DNA from: Pseudomonas citronellolis
Lineage (GTDB): Bacteria > Pseudomonadota > Gammaproteobacteria > Pseudomonadales > Pseudomonadaceae
Length of the DNA stretch: 54,271 nucleotides
NCBI RefSeq assembly: GCF_029335315.1
Contig: NZ_JARJLT010000202.1
Span: 1 to 54,271, forward strand
Direction: 5' to 3'
Position numbers and translations under genes: made by a program
Shown: positions 1 to 8,891 of the stretch, piece after piece
Layout of the letters: each line of letters starts with the position of its first letter
How positions within the stretch are numbered: the stretch's first letter is position 1
Notes under the pieces: generated by a model
Databases searched by the model: none
What the model was told of the DNA's origin: nothing
Seen by the model: only the letters and a program-made list of their open reading frames with translations

Positions 1-120
1 CTGCGAGGATAAGCAGCGCGCGGCCACGGCCAGCCCGCGCTCCGTCACAGAAAGCGATACGCGCGCGGACGAGTTTTCCGTTCTGTCGAGTGATCGACCT
101 TTTCCACCCGCGCAAAGCAA

Positions 121-143
121 GACGCCGGCACTGGGCCGGCGTC
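121..143 (-). terminator. Probable terminator after asd
   Basis: A perfect 9-bp stem (GACGCCGGC with GCCGGCGTC, 5-nt loop) lies 16 bases past the asd stop. On the minus strand it is followed by a T-rich but interrupted tail (TTGCTTTG). Rho-independent termination is likely but not certain. Nothing else is seen in bases 1-120. Confidence 0.6.
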
Positions 144-159
144 TTCGGGGGTGTCGCTA

Positions 160-1272
160 TCAGCGCTCCAGCAGGATGCGCAGCATGCGCCGCAGCGGCT
201 CGGCCGCGCCCCACAGCAGTTGGTCGCCGACGGTGAAGGCGCCGAGGTACTGCGAGCCCATGTTGAGCTTGCGCAGGCGGCCGACCGGGACGCTCAGGGT
301 GCCGGTGACGGCGGCCGGGGTCAGTTCGCGCATGCTGATCTCGCGCTGGTTGGGGATCAGCTTGACCCAGGGGTTGTGCTGGCTGATCAGGCCCTCGATG
401 TCGGCCATCGGCACGTCCTTGTTCAGCTTGATGGTCAGCGCCTGGCTGTGGCAGCGCATGGCGCCGATGCGCACGCAGATGCCGTCCACCGGGATCGGGC
501 TCTTGAAGCGACCGAGGATCTTGTTGGTCTCGGCCTGGCCCTTCCACTCTTCGCGGCTCTGGCCGTTGGGCAGTTCCTTGTCGATCCACGGGATCAGGCT
601 GCCGGCCAGCGGCGCGCCGAAGTTCTCGGTGGGGAAGCCTTCGCTGCGGATGCTCTCGGCGACCTTGCGGTCGATGTCGAGGATGGCGCTGGACGGGTTG
701 GCCAGGTCATCGGCGACCGACGCGTGGATCGTGCCCATCTGCTTGATCAGCTCGCGCATGTTCTGCGCGCCGGCGCCGGAGGCGGCCTGGTAGGTCATGG
801 CGCTCATCCACTCGACCAGGCCGGCTTCGAACAGGCCGCCGAGGGCCATCAGCATCAGGCTGACGGTGCAGTTGCCGCCGATGTAGTTCTTGGTGCCGGC
901 GTCCAGCGACTGGTCGATGACGCGACGGTTCACCGGGTCGAGGACGATCACCGCGTCGTCCTGCATGCGCAGGCTGGAGGCGGCGTCGATCCAGTAGCCC
1001 TGCCAGCCGGCTTCGCGCAGCTTGGGGAAGACTTCACTGGTGTAGTCGCCGCCCTGGCAGGTCAGGATGACGTCGAGGGTCTTGAGTTCCTCGATGCTGT
1101 AGGCGTCCTTGAGGGTAGCGATGTCCTTGCCGATCAACGGGCCTTCGCCACCGACGTTGGAAGTGGTGAAGAAAACCGGCTCGATCAGGTCGAAGTCCCG
1201 CTCCTCCAGCATGCGCTGCATGAGCACCGAACCTACCATGCCACGCCAACCGATCAGACCTACACGCTTCAT
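160..1272 (-). CDS. asd: Aspartate-semialdehyde dehydrogenase
   Basis: Reduces L-aspartyl 4-phosphate to aspartate semialdehyde with NADPH, the branch point to lysine/diaminopimelate, threonine and methionine. The 370-residue length is typical of the Gram-negative enzyme. Visible are the N-terminal nucleotide loop GWRGMVG (8-14), the active-site motif GGNCTV with Cys135, and a conserved [10 protein letters not shown] segment near residue 270. The ATG start gives a standard N-terminus (MKRVGLIG). It follows leuB on the same strand with an 82-bp gap that contains a GC-rich hairpin, so it may have its own transcript or be read through from the leu genes. Confidence 0.96.
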   Translation of the reverse strand: MKRVGLIGWRGMVGSVLMQRMLEERDFDLIEPVFFTTSNVGGEGPLIGKDIATLKDAYSIEELKTLDVILTCQGGDYTSEVFPKLREAGWQGYWIDAASSLRMQDDAVIVLDPVNRRVIDQSLDAGTKNYIGGNCTVSLMLMALGGLFEAGLVEWMSAMTYQAASGAGAQNMRELIKQMGTIHASVADDLANPSSAILDIDRKVAESIRSEGFPTENFGAPLAGSLIPWIDKELPNGQSREEWKGQAETNKILGRFKSPIPVDGICVRIGAMRCHSQALTIKLNKDVPMADIEGLISQHNPWVKLIPNQREISMRELTPAAVTGTLSVPVGRLRKLNMGSQYLGAFTVGDQLLWGAAEPLRRMLRILLER

Positions 1273-1303
1273 CGCTACTACACCTTCGAATAAGTAGTGG
1301 ACC

Positions 1304-1341
1304 GCCGCCCCCGCCCGTGTTTTCGGGTGCCCGGGGGCGGG
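1304..1341 (-). terminator. GC-rich hairpin between leuB and asd
   Basis: The sequence around CGCCCCCG and CGGGGGCG can pair, with a small inner CCCG/CGGG stem. There is no T-run after it on the minus strand, so it may be a pause or mRNA-stability hairpin rather than a full terminator. Confidence 0.4.
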
Positions 1342-1354
1342 CGAACCGGAGAGA

Positions 1355-2437
<1,083 letters not shown>

Positions 2438-2467
2438 CTTTCCTATGCCCCTTGGCAAATAACGTAA

Positions 2468-2496
2468 CGCTCCGGGCGGCTCGCGCCACCCGGAGC
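2468..2496 (-). other. Intercistronic hairpin before leuB
   Basis: CGCTCCGGG (2468-2476) pairs with CCCGGAGCG (2488-2496), and a further GGC/GCC pairs inside. It lies between the methyltransferase stop and the leuB start. No T-run follows on the minus strand, so partial attenuation or 3'-end protection of the upstream message is more likely than full termination. Confidence 0.5.
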
Positions 2497-2510
2497 GGTC
2501 AGAAGGTTGT

Positions 2511-3275
2511 TCAACGCTCGGCCCAGAGCACCAGTACGTCAGTGCTGAAGGAGCCCTCGGCGTCGATCTCGAAATATTCGCGCACCTCGTCACCCACGGA
2601 AAGCTGCAGGGCGCGAATGGCCTGGCGCATCACGTCCGGCGTGCGCATGCGCTCGACCCAGGAGGTGAACTCCAGGCGCAGGCGCTGGCGGCTGCAACCG
2701 GTGACCGCAAGCCCCGCCTCGCCGACCAGGCGCGCCCACTCGGACGGCGAGTAGTCGCGCACATGGCTGGTGTCGCGCAGCAGCTCGACCGCCTGCAGGT
2801 GGGTGTCGAGCAGCGGCAGCCCGGGGGCCGCCACGTCGATGAAGCAGGCCACGCCGCCAGGTGTCAGCACCCGGCGCACTTCGCGCAGGGCCTGGCCTAC
2901 GTCGCGCCAGTGGTGCGCCGAGTAGCGGCTGAAGACGAAGTCGAACTCGCCGTCCTCGAACGGCAGGCGCTCGGCCACGCCCTGGCGCGTACGGATATTG
3001 CCCAGGCCGCGTTCGGCGGCGGCCGAGGCCACCACGTCGAGCATCTGCTGGGACAGGTCGTAGGCCACCACCTCGCCGGCCAGCGGCGCGACCTGGAAGC
3101 TCACGTGCCCCGCCCCGCAACCCAGGTCCAGCACGCGGGCGCCGCTGCTCGCCGACAGTCGCTCGCGCAGCAGGGCGAATTCCTCGCCCTGGGCGTGTAC
3201 GGCGCTGGTCAGGTAGGCGTTGGCCTGGGCGCCGAACTGGCGCTCGACCACGGCTTCGTGGCGACTCTGGGTCAT
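2511..3275 (-). CDS. Class I SAM-dependent methyltransferase in the leu operon
   Basis: A 254-residue methyltransferase of the UbiE/Methyltransf_11 type. Motif [14 protein letters not shown] (about residues 48-60) binds S-adenosylmethionine, and the [13 protein letters not shown] segment near 110 matches the post-motif region of the family. The substrate cannot be told from sequence. The ATG at 3275 is preceded by GGAGA at good spacing. It sits between leuD and leuB, a placement I remember as conserved in Pseudomonas (PA3119 in PAO1), which suggests co-transcription with leucine synthesis without proving a role in it. Confidence 0.88.
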   Translation of the reverse strand: MTQSRHEAVVERQFGAQANAYLTSAVHAQGEEFALLRERLSASSGARVLDLGCGAGHVSFQVAPLAGEVVAYDLSQQMLDVVASAAAERGLGNIRTRQGVAERLPFEDGEFDFVFSRYSAHHWRDVGQALREVRRVLTPGGVACFIDVAAPGLPLLDTHLQAVELLRDTSHVRDYSPSEWARLVGEAGLAVTGCSRQRLRLEFTSWVERMRTPDVMRQAIRALQLSVGDEVREYFEIDAEGSFSTDVLVLWAER

Positions 3276-3308
3276 GATTCTCTCCGTTCGCGGGGTGCTG
3301 CGACGCCC

Positions 3309-3953
3309 TCAGGCGTCGCGGAACAACCAGGGTTGGCGCTGTTTGTAGCCGGCTTCGAAGTCACGGATGGCATCCGCGGCCTGCAGGGTCAGGCCGATAT
3401 CGTCCAGGCCGTTGAGCAGGCAGTGCTTGCGGAAGGCGTCCACCTCGAAGTGGTACTGCTTGCCGTCCGGGCGGGTCACGGTCTGCGCGGCGAGGTCGAC
3501 GGTCAGCTGGTAACCCTCGGTGGCTTCGCACTGCTGGAACAGCTCGTCGACTTCTTCGTCCTTCAGGATGATCGGCAGCAGGCCGTTCTTGAAGCTGTTG
3601 TTGAAGAAGATGTCGGCGAAGCTCGGCGCGATCACGGTGCGGAAACCGTACTCGTCCAGGGCCCAGGGCGCGTGCTCGCGGGAGGAGCCGCAACCGAAGT
3701 TCTCGCGGGCCAGGAGCACGCTGGCGCCCTGGAAGCGCGGGAAGTTGAGGACGAAGTCCTTGTTCACCGGGCGCTTGGAGTTGTCCTGGTTCGGCTGGCC
3801 GACATCCAGGTAACGCCACTCGTCGAACAGGTTCGGGCCGAAGCCGGTGCGCTTGATCGACTTGAGGAATTGCTTGGGAATGATCTGGTCGGTGTCGACG
3901 TTGGCGCGGTCGAGCGGCGCGACGAGACCGGTGTGCTGGGTAAAGGCTTTCAT
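3309..3953 (-). CDS. leuD: 3-isopropylmalate dehydratase small subunit
   Basis: Small (swivel) subunit of isopropylmalate isomerase, which with LeuC converts 2- to 3-isopropylmalate. The length of 214 residues is usual. The swivel-domain motif [16 protein letters not shown] (84-99) is intact. It starts 11 bases after leuC on the same strand, so the two subunits are almost certainly translated from one mRNA. Confidence 0.96.
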   Translation of the reverse strand: MKAFTQHTGLVAPLDRANVDTDQIIPKQFLKSIKRTGFGPNLFDEWRYLDVGQPNQDNSKRPVNKDFVLNFPRFQGASVLLARENFGCGSSREHAPWALDEYGFRTVIAPSFADIFFNNSFKNGLLPIILKDEEVDELFQQCEATEGYQLTVDLAAQTVTRPDGKQYHFEVDAFRKHCLLNGLDDIGLTLQAADAIRDFEAGYKQRQPWLFRDA

Positions 3954-3964
3954 CTCGGTTTTCC

Positions 3965-5392
3965 TCAGGCCTGCATCAATTCACGAACGTCGATGAAGCG
4001 ACCGGTCACCGCGGCGGCGGCGGCCATCGCCGGGCTGACCAGGTGGGTACGCCCACCGGCGCCCTGGCGGCCTTCGAAGTTGCGGTTGGAGGTCGACGCG
4101 CAATGCTCGCCGCTCTCCAGGCGATCCGGGTTCATCGCCAGGCACATGGAGCAGCCCGGTTCACGCCACTCGAAGCCGGCCTCGAGGAAGATCTTGTCCA
4201 GGCCTTCCTGTTCGGCCTGCGCTTTCACCAGGCCCGAGCCGGGGACGACCAGCGCCTGCTTGACGGTGGCGGCGACCTTGCGGCCCTTGGCCACGGCGGC
4301 GGCGGCGCGCAGGTCTTCGATCCGCGAGTTGGTGCAGGAGCCGATGAACACGCGGTCCAGCTGGATGTCGGTGATCGCCTGGTTGGCGTTCAGGCCCATG
4401 TACTTGAGAGCGCGGACGATGGAGTCGCGCTTGACCGGATCGGCCTCGACGGCCGGGTCCGGCACGTTCTGGTCGACGGCCAGGACCATCTCCGGGGAGG
4501 TGCCCCAGCTGACCTGCGGCTTGATGTCCTCAGCACGCAGCTCGACGATGGTGTCGAAGTGCGCGTCGGCGTCGGACACCAGGTCGCTCCAGGCTTCCAC
4601 GGCCTTGTCCCAGTCGCTGCCCTGGGGTGCGAACGGGCGGCCCTTGACGTAGGCGACGGTCTTCTCGTCGCAGGCCACCATGCCAACGCGCGCACCGGCT
4701 TCGATGGACATGTTGCAGATGGTCATGCGGCCTTCCATGGACAGGTCGCGGATGGCGCTGCCGGCGAACTCCAGCGCGTGGCCGTTGCCGCCGGCGGTGC
4801 CGATCTTGCCGATCACCGCGAGGACGATGTCCTTGGCGGTCACGCCGAAGGGCAATTGGCCCTCCACGCGCACCTGCATGTTCTTCATCTTCTTGGCCAC
4901 CAGGCACTGGGTGGCGAGCACGTGCTCGACCTCGGAGGTGCCGATGCCGTGGGCCAGCGCACCGAAGGCGCCGTGGGTGGAGGTGTGCGAGTCGCCGCAG
5001 ACCACGGTCATGCCCGGCAGGGTCGCGCCCTGCTCCGGGCCGACCACGTGGACGATGCCCTGGCGCACGTCGTTCATCTTGAATTCGAGGATGCCGAAGT
5101 CGTCGCAGTTCTCGTCCAGGGTCATGACCTGGATGCGCGAGACCTCGTCGGCAATCGCCTGCAGGCCGCCCTGGCGCTCGGCGCGGGTGGTCGGCACGTT
5201 GTGGTCCGGGGTGGCGATGTTGGCGTCGATGCGCCACGGCTTGCGGCCGGCCAGGCGCAGCCCTTCGAAGGCCTGGGGCGAGGTCACTTCGTGGAGGATG
5301 TGGCGGTCGATGTAGATCAGCGAGGAGCCGTCGTCGCGGCGCTTCACTTCGTGCATTTCCCAGAGTTTGTCGTAGAGCGTCTTGCCGGCCAT
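3965..5392 (-). CDS. leuC: 3-isopropylmalate dehydratase large subunit
   Basis: Aconitase-family [4Fe-4S] subunit of isopropylmalate isomerase, 475 residues. The three cluster cysteines are visible: Cys353 in FIGSCTNSR, and Cys414 and Cys417 in [22 protein letters not shown] (133-147) is the conserved substrate-side segment. The start at 5392 ([12 protein letters not shown]) is the family N-terminus. It is the first gene of the leuC-leuD-methyltransferase-leuB series and is divergent from a LysR gene 173 bp away. Confidence 0.97.
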   Translation of the reverse strand: MAGKTLYDKLWEMHEVKRRDDGSSLIYIDRHILHEVTSPQAFEGLRLAGRKPWRIDANIATPDHNVPTTRAERQGGLQAIADEVSRIQVMTLDENCDDFGILEFKMNDVRQGIVHVVGPEQGATLPGMTVVCGDSHTSTHGAFGALAHGIGTSEVEHVLATQCLVAKKMKNMQVRVEGQLPFGVTAKDIVLAVIGKIGTAGGNGHALEFAGSAIRDLSMEGRMTICNMSIEAGARVGMVACDEKTVAYVKGRPFAPQGSDWDKAVEAWSDLVSDADAHFDTIVELRAEDIKPQVSWGTSPEMVLAVDQNVPDPAVEADPVKRDSIVRALKYMGLNANQAITDIQLDRVFIGSCTNSRIEDLRAAAAVAKGRKVAATVKQALVVPGSGLVKAQAEQEGLDKIFLEAGFEWREPGCSMCLAMNPDRLESGEHCASTSNRNFEGRQGAGGRTHLVSPAMAAAAAVTGRFIDVRELMQA

Positions 5393-5565
5393 CAGAGAAT
5401 CCTCATCAGCGTCTTTCTATGCCCCTTGGGCTTGTGGGGATGATGCTATGGGCTGGCCACGAATAACTCAAATTCATATTTTTTATTCAAAGGATTCCCA
5501 GGAGGAATGCGAGTGCGTTATAAATTTCCGCGCCGCCCTCGCCCGCCTCCCGGAGCCAGCCCCCG
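5393..5565. promoter_or_regulatory. Divergent leuC / LysR control region
   Basis: This 173-bp gap must hold the promoters of leuC (minus) and the LysR gene (plus). Its middle (about 5461-5500) is AT-rich against a very GC-rich background and contains TTCATATTTTTTATTCAA, an imperfect dyad of the type LysR proteins bind. Bases 5412-5429 nearly repeat the sequence just before leuB. No leucine-rich leader peptide is visible. Confidence 0.5.
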
Positions 5566-6459
5566 ATGGACCTGACCAGCCTCAATACCTTCCTCGCCAT
5601 CGCCGAGTCCGGCAGCTTCTCCGAAGCCGGGGAACGCCTGCACCTGACTCAGCCAGCGGTGAGTAAGCGCATCGCCGCCCTGGAAAGCCAGCTCGGTGTG
5701 CGCCTGTTCGACCGGGTCGGCCGCGAGGTGAGCCTGACCGAAGCCGGCCGCGCGCTACTGCCGCGCGCCTACCAGATCCTCAACGTGCTCGACGACACGC
5801 GGCGCGCGCTGACCAATCTCAGCGGCGAGATCAGCGGCCGCCTGGTGCTCGCCACCAGCCACCACATCGGCCTGCACCGCCTGCCGCCGCTGCTGCGCGC
5901 CTTCACCAAGGCGCACCCGCAGGTGGCCCTGGACATTCAGTTCTGCGACTCGGAGGTGGCCTATGAGGAAATCCTCCATGGCCGCGCCGAGCTGGCGGTG
6001 ATCACCCTGGCCCCGGAAACCGCCGAGCCGGTCCGCGCCGTGCCGGTGTGGGACGACCCGCTGGACTTCGTCGCCGCTCCCGAGCACCCGCTGGCCATGC
6101 AGGGCACGGTGTTCCTCGCCGACGTGGCGCGGCACCCGGCCGTATTCCCCGGCGGCAACACCTTCACCCACCACATCGTGCGGCGTATGTTCGAGGCCGA
6201 AGGCCTGACACCGAACATCGGCATGAGCACCAACTACATGGAGACGATCAAGATGATGGTTTCCATCGGCCTGGCCTGGAGCGTGCTGCCGCGCACCATG
6301 CTCGACGAAACCGTGGCGCGCCTGCCGCTGCAGGACATCCAGCTGAGCCGCCAGCTGGGCTACATCCTGCACACCGAGCGCACCCTGTCGAACGCCGCGC
6401 GGGCGTTCATGGCGCTGCTCGACGCCCAGGCCGTATCGCCCATGGCCTGCCTGGTCTGA
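5566..6459 (+). CDS. LysR-family transcriptional regulator divergent from leuC
   Basis: A 297-residue LysR protein. The winged helix-turn-helix occupies residues 1-60 (MDLTSLNTFLAIAESGSFSE, then LTQPAVSKRIAALE), followed by a substrate-binding domain from about 90. The ATG at 5566 matches the family start, with GGAG upstream. Because it is divergent from leuC, control of leuC and itself is a reasonable inference, but the effector cannot be read from sequence. Confidence 0.9.
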   Translation: MDLTSLNTFLAIAESGSFSEAGERLHLTQPAVSKRIAALESQLGVRLFDRVGREVSLTEAGRALLPRAYQILNVLDDTRRALTNLSGEISGRLVLATSHHIGLHRLPPLLRAFTKAHPQVALDIQFCDSEVAYEEILHGRAELAVITLAPETAEPVRAVPVWDDPLDFVAAPEHPLAMQGTVFLADVARHPAVFPGGNTFTHHIVRRMFEAEGLTPNIGMSTNYMETIKMMVSIGLAWSVLPRTMLDETVARLPLQDIQLSRQLGYILHTERTLSNAARAFMALLDAQAVSPMACLV

Positions 6460-6481
6460 CCCGAAGCACAGCGTTTCTCCC

Positions 6482-6528
6482 GTAGGAGCGGGCCACGCCC
6501 GCGATTCGCACGCATGGCGAGCTCCTAC
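6482..6528. repeat. REP-like inverted repeat
   Basis: GTAGGAGC (6482-6489) is mirrored by GCTCCTAC (6521-6528), and GGGC/GCCC forms a small hairpin just inside the left arm. The GTAGGAGCGGGC head is typical of Pseudomonas REP sequences. It lies between the convergent LysR and XRE genes. Confidence 0.65.
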
Positions 6529-6565
6529 GCAAGAGGCATCGCCCCCCTCTGTCGGTTGGCAGGCC

Positions 6566-7189
6566 CTAGCGCTCGGACATCACCACCATCACCTGCGCCT
6601 CGTCGGCCTCGCCGTCGTTCAGGTACAGGTGGCCGACGCTGCTGTCGAAGTAGGCTGTCTCGCGCGGGCCGATACTCACCGACTCGCCGTTCTCGAACTG
6701 GATGCGCACGCGCCCGGACATGACCAGGGCGAACTCCTGGCCGGGGTGGCGCACGAAGTCGTCGAACTCGCCGACGTCGCGGGCGAAGATGCGCGCGTAG
6801 AGCGGAGTCATGGCGCGCTGCGGGAAGTCGCCGGCGATCGGGTAGTACTCGTAGCCGCCGGTGTCGTAGCCGGCCACTTCGTCGACCAGGGTCTTCACCA
6901 CCACCGCCTGCGCCGGATGCACGGCGCGCGGTTGCAACGGACGGAACAGCTGGGCGATGTCCACCTGCAGCGCGCGGGCGGCGGCGGCCAGCTTGTCGTA
7001 GCTCACCGCGACCTGCGCCAGCTCCATCTTCGACAGCGTCGAAACCGCCACGCCGGAACGCTCGGAAAGCTGCTTCAGGGTCAGTTTCTGCTGCTTGCGC
7101 ACGGCCCGCAGGCGCGCGCCGACCTCATGCCGGTCCAGTGACGAAGTAGCGCCCTCGACGGGCAAGGGCTGGGTATCGCTGGCGCTCAT
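6566..7189 (-). CDS. XRE-family regulator with C-terminal cupin domain
   Basis: A 207-residue regulator with a helix-turn-helix at about residues 23-82 (VGARLRAVRKQQKLTLKQ, then SGVAVSTLSKMELAQ) and a cupin sensing domain at about 110-205 (HPGQEFALVMSGRVRIQFE). Proteins of this design often control amino-acid or polyamine catabolism, with the cupin binding the metabolite. The ATG at 7189 is chosen over a TTG at 7243 because the HTH spacing fits. It is divergent from the flavoenzyme gene and shares a 107-bp control region with a clear dyad, so local control is likely. Confidence 0.9.
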   Translation of the reverse strand: MSASDTQPLPVEGATSSLDRHEVGARLRAVRKQQKLTLKQLSERSGVAVSTLSKMELAQVAVSYDKLAAAARALQVDIAQLFRPLQPRAVHPAQAVVVKTLVDEVAGYDTGGYEYYPIAGDFPQRAMTPLYARIFARDVGEFDDFVRHPGQEFALVMSGRVRIQFENGESVSIGPRETAYFDSSVGHLYLNDGEADEAQVMVVMSER

Positions 7190-7246
7190 GGGAGGTCTCG
7201 AAAGTGGATGGGCGGAGTTTACCGGGCCTTGCGTTGGGCGCAAAAA

Positions 7247-7280
7247 TTCTCATATCTTAGATTTCTCACATACGAGAAAT
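7247..7280. promoter_or_regulatory. Probable operator of the XRE/cupin regulator
   Basis: A perfect inverted repeat ATTTCTC-N6-GAGAAAT spans 7261-7280. A second, imperfect copy of the same half-site (TTCTCATATCTTAGA, 7247-7261) abuts it. Both sit just upstream of the GTG start at 7297, in AT-rich DNA. The layout suits tandem binding by a dimeric HTH protein. That the neighbouring XRE protein binds here is an inference from position. Confidence 0.6.
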
Positions 7281-7296
7281 ATCCTGAGGCGCCACC

Positions 7297-8418
7297 GTGA
7301 GCCCCACCCCACCCTACGATTTCGTCATTATCGGCGCCGGTATCGCCGGCGCGTCGCTGGCCTACCGGCTGAGCGAAAGCCATCGCGTGCTGGTCCTGGA
7401 ACGCGAGGAGCAACCCGGCTACCACTCCACCGGGCGCTCCGCCGCGATGTTCATGGAGGCCTACGGCACCCCGCAGATCCAGGCGCTGACCCGCGCCAGC
7501 CGGGCCTTCTACGAAGCGCCGCCGGCCGGCTTCAGCGACCACCCGATCCTCACCCCGCGCGGCTGCCTGTACGTCGGCGGCCCCGAGCATGGCGCGCTGC
7601 TGCGCGACGCCGCCAACACCCCGGGCGTGCATCCCATCAGCGTGGCGCAAGCCCTGGAGCGCCTGCCCTGCCTGCGCGCGGACGCCATCATCGGCGCGCT
7701 CTACGAGCCCGACGCCCGCGACCTCGACGTGCACGCCCTGCACCAGGGCTACCTGCGCGGCCTGCGCCAGCGCGACGGCGAGCTGCGTTGCGGCCTGGAG
7801 CTGCTCTCGGCGAACTTCGCCGACGGCGCCTGGAGCCTCGAACTGAGCAACGGTGAGCGCCTGGGCACGGCGCAACTGGTGAACGCCGCCGGCGCCTGGG
7901 CCGACCATGTCGCCGGCCGTTGCGGCGTCCGCCCGGTGGGCCTGCAGCCCAAGCGTCGCACCGCCTTCACCTTCGCCGCGCCGGAAGGCGTGGATTGCAG
8001 CGCCTGGCCGGCGGTGATCGGCATCGACGAGAGTTTCTACTTCAAGCCCGACGCCGGCCAACTGCTCGGCTCGCCGGCCAACGCCGACCCGGTGGAGGCG
8101 CAGGACGTGCAGCCCGAAGAGCTGGACATCGCCCTGGGCGTGCACCACATCGAAGAACACACCACGCTGAATATCCGCCGCCCCGGCCACAGCTGGGCGG
8201 GCCTGCGCTCGTTCGTCGCCGACGGCGACCTGGTGGTCGGCCGCGACCCGGAGCGCCCGGCGTTCTTCTGGCTGGCCGCCCAGGGTGGTTACGGCATCCA
8301 GTCGGCCGATGGCGTCTCGCGCCTGGCCCAGGCGCTGCTGCTGGACCAGCCGCTGCCCGAACCCCTGCGCCAGGAAGGCGTCGATCCCCAGCGCCTGAGT
8401 CCGGCGCGCTTCCGTTGA
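7297..8418 (+). CDS. FAD-dependent amino-acid dehydrogenase/oxidase, DauA-like
   Basis: A DAO-family flavoprotein of 373 residues with the FAD-binding fold at the N-terminus (IIGAGIAGASLAYRL, 11-25). From memory it resembles D-arginine dehydrogenase DauA over its full length: QPGYHSTGRSAA, LHQGYLRGLRQ, GVRPVGLQPKRR, LLGSPANADPVEAQDVQPE and WAGLRSFVADGDL all match its style. Met51 stands where DauA has active-site His48, while the tyrosine of AYG (56) is kept, so the substrate may differ from D-arginine. The GTG start at 7297 has TGAGG upstream. RidA follows after 22 bases, fitting an enzyme that releases imines. Confidence 0.85.
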   Translation: MSPTPPYDFVIIGAGIAGASLAYRLSESHRVLVLEREEQPGYHSTGRSAAMFMEAYGTPQIQALTRASRAFYEAPPAGFSDHPILTPRGCLYVGGPEHGALLRDAANTPGVHPISVAQALERLPCLRADAIIGALYEPDARDLDVHALHQGYLRGLRQRDGELRCGLELLSANFADGAWSLELSNGERLGTAQLVNAAGAWADHVAGRCGVRPVGLQPKRRTAFTFAAPEGVDCSAWPAVIGIDESFYFKPDAGQLLGSPANADPVEAQDVQPEELDIALGVHHIEEHTTLNIRRPGHSWAGLRSFVADGDLVVGRDPERPAFFWLAAQGGYGIQSADGVSRLAQALLLDQPLPEPLRQEGVDPQRLSPARFR

Positions 8419-8440
8419 TCCACCCCCTGGAGACCAGACC

Positions 8441-8815
8441 ATGAGCGACATCCAGCGTTACCCCAGCAGCCTGCCCTTCCCCTTCTCCCGCGCGGTCAAG
8501 GCCGGCGGTTTCCTGTTCCTCTCCGGGCAGATCCCGATGAGCGCCGACGGCCAGGTGGTCAAGGGCGACATCCAGGCCCAGACCGAGGCGGTGATGGAGC
8601 GCATCGGCGAAAGCCTGGAGGCCTGCGGCGCCCACTTCGGCCAGGTGATCAAGGCCACCGTGTGGCTGACCGACATGGCCCACTTCGCCGGCTTCAACGA
8701 GGTCTACAAGCGCTACTTCGAACAGGGCCTGCCGGTGCGTTCCTGCGTCACCGCCGGCCTGGCGCTGGGCGTGGACGTCGAGGTCGAAGTCCAGGCCTAC
8801 GTCGGCGCAGCCTGA
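8441..8815 (+). CDS. RidA-family enamine/imine deaminase
   Basis: A 124-residue member of the YjgF/YER057c/UK114 family. RidA proteins hydrolyse reactive enamines and imines to keto acids and ammonia. The C-terminal pattern PVRSCVTAGLALGVDVEVEV holds the conserved arginine and the glycine-rich turn, and FLFLSGQIPM near residue 25 is also typical. Its place directly after the flavoenzyme suggests it clears the imino acid product. The start has GGAG at 8429-8432. Confidence 0.92.
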   Translation: MSDIQRYPSSLPFPFSRAVKAGGFLFLSGQIPMSADGQVVKGDIQAQTEAVMERIGESLEACGAHFGQVIKATVWLTDMAHFAGFNEVYKRYFEQGLPVRSCVTAGLALGVDVEVEVQAYVGAA

Positions 8816-8823
8816 TCCCGCAC

Positions 8824-8858
8824 GCCCGCGGCGCCGGCGAGGGGCCGGTGGCGCGGGC
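8824..8858 (+). other. Intercistronic hairpin between ridA-like and transporter genes
   Basis: GCCCGCG (8824-8830) pairs with CGCGGGC (8852-8858), and an inner GCCGG/CCGGT stem can extend it. Only a short TT follows, so it may set the relative mRNA levels of the enzyme and transporter genes rather than end transcription. Confidence 0.45.
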
Positions 8859-8869
8859 TTCCCAACGAA

Positions 8870-8877
8870 AAGAACAA
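8870..8877 (+). promoter_or_regulatory. Possible Crc/Hfq catabolite-repression motif
   Basis: AAGAACAA fits the AANAANAA motif bound by Hfq with Crc in Pseudomonas. It lies next to the ribosome-binding sequence CAGGGA, 15-22 bases before the transporter ATG at 8892, where Hfq binding would block translation. The motif is short, so a chance match is possible. Confidence 0.4.
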
Positions 8878-8891
8878 CAGGGATTCACTTC

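Noticed and set aside
5393-5490. A possible leuC leader peptide of about 23 codons starting ATGAATTTGAGTTAT on the minus strand
   Set aside because: It has only one leucine codon, no run of leucines and no terminator/antiterminator pair, so classic leucine attenuation is not supported.
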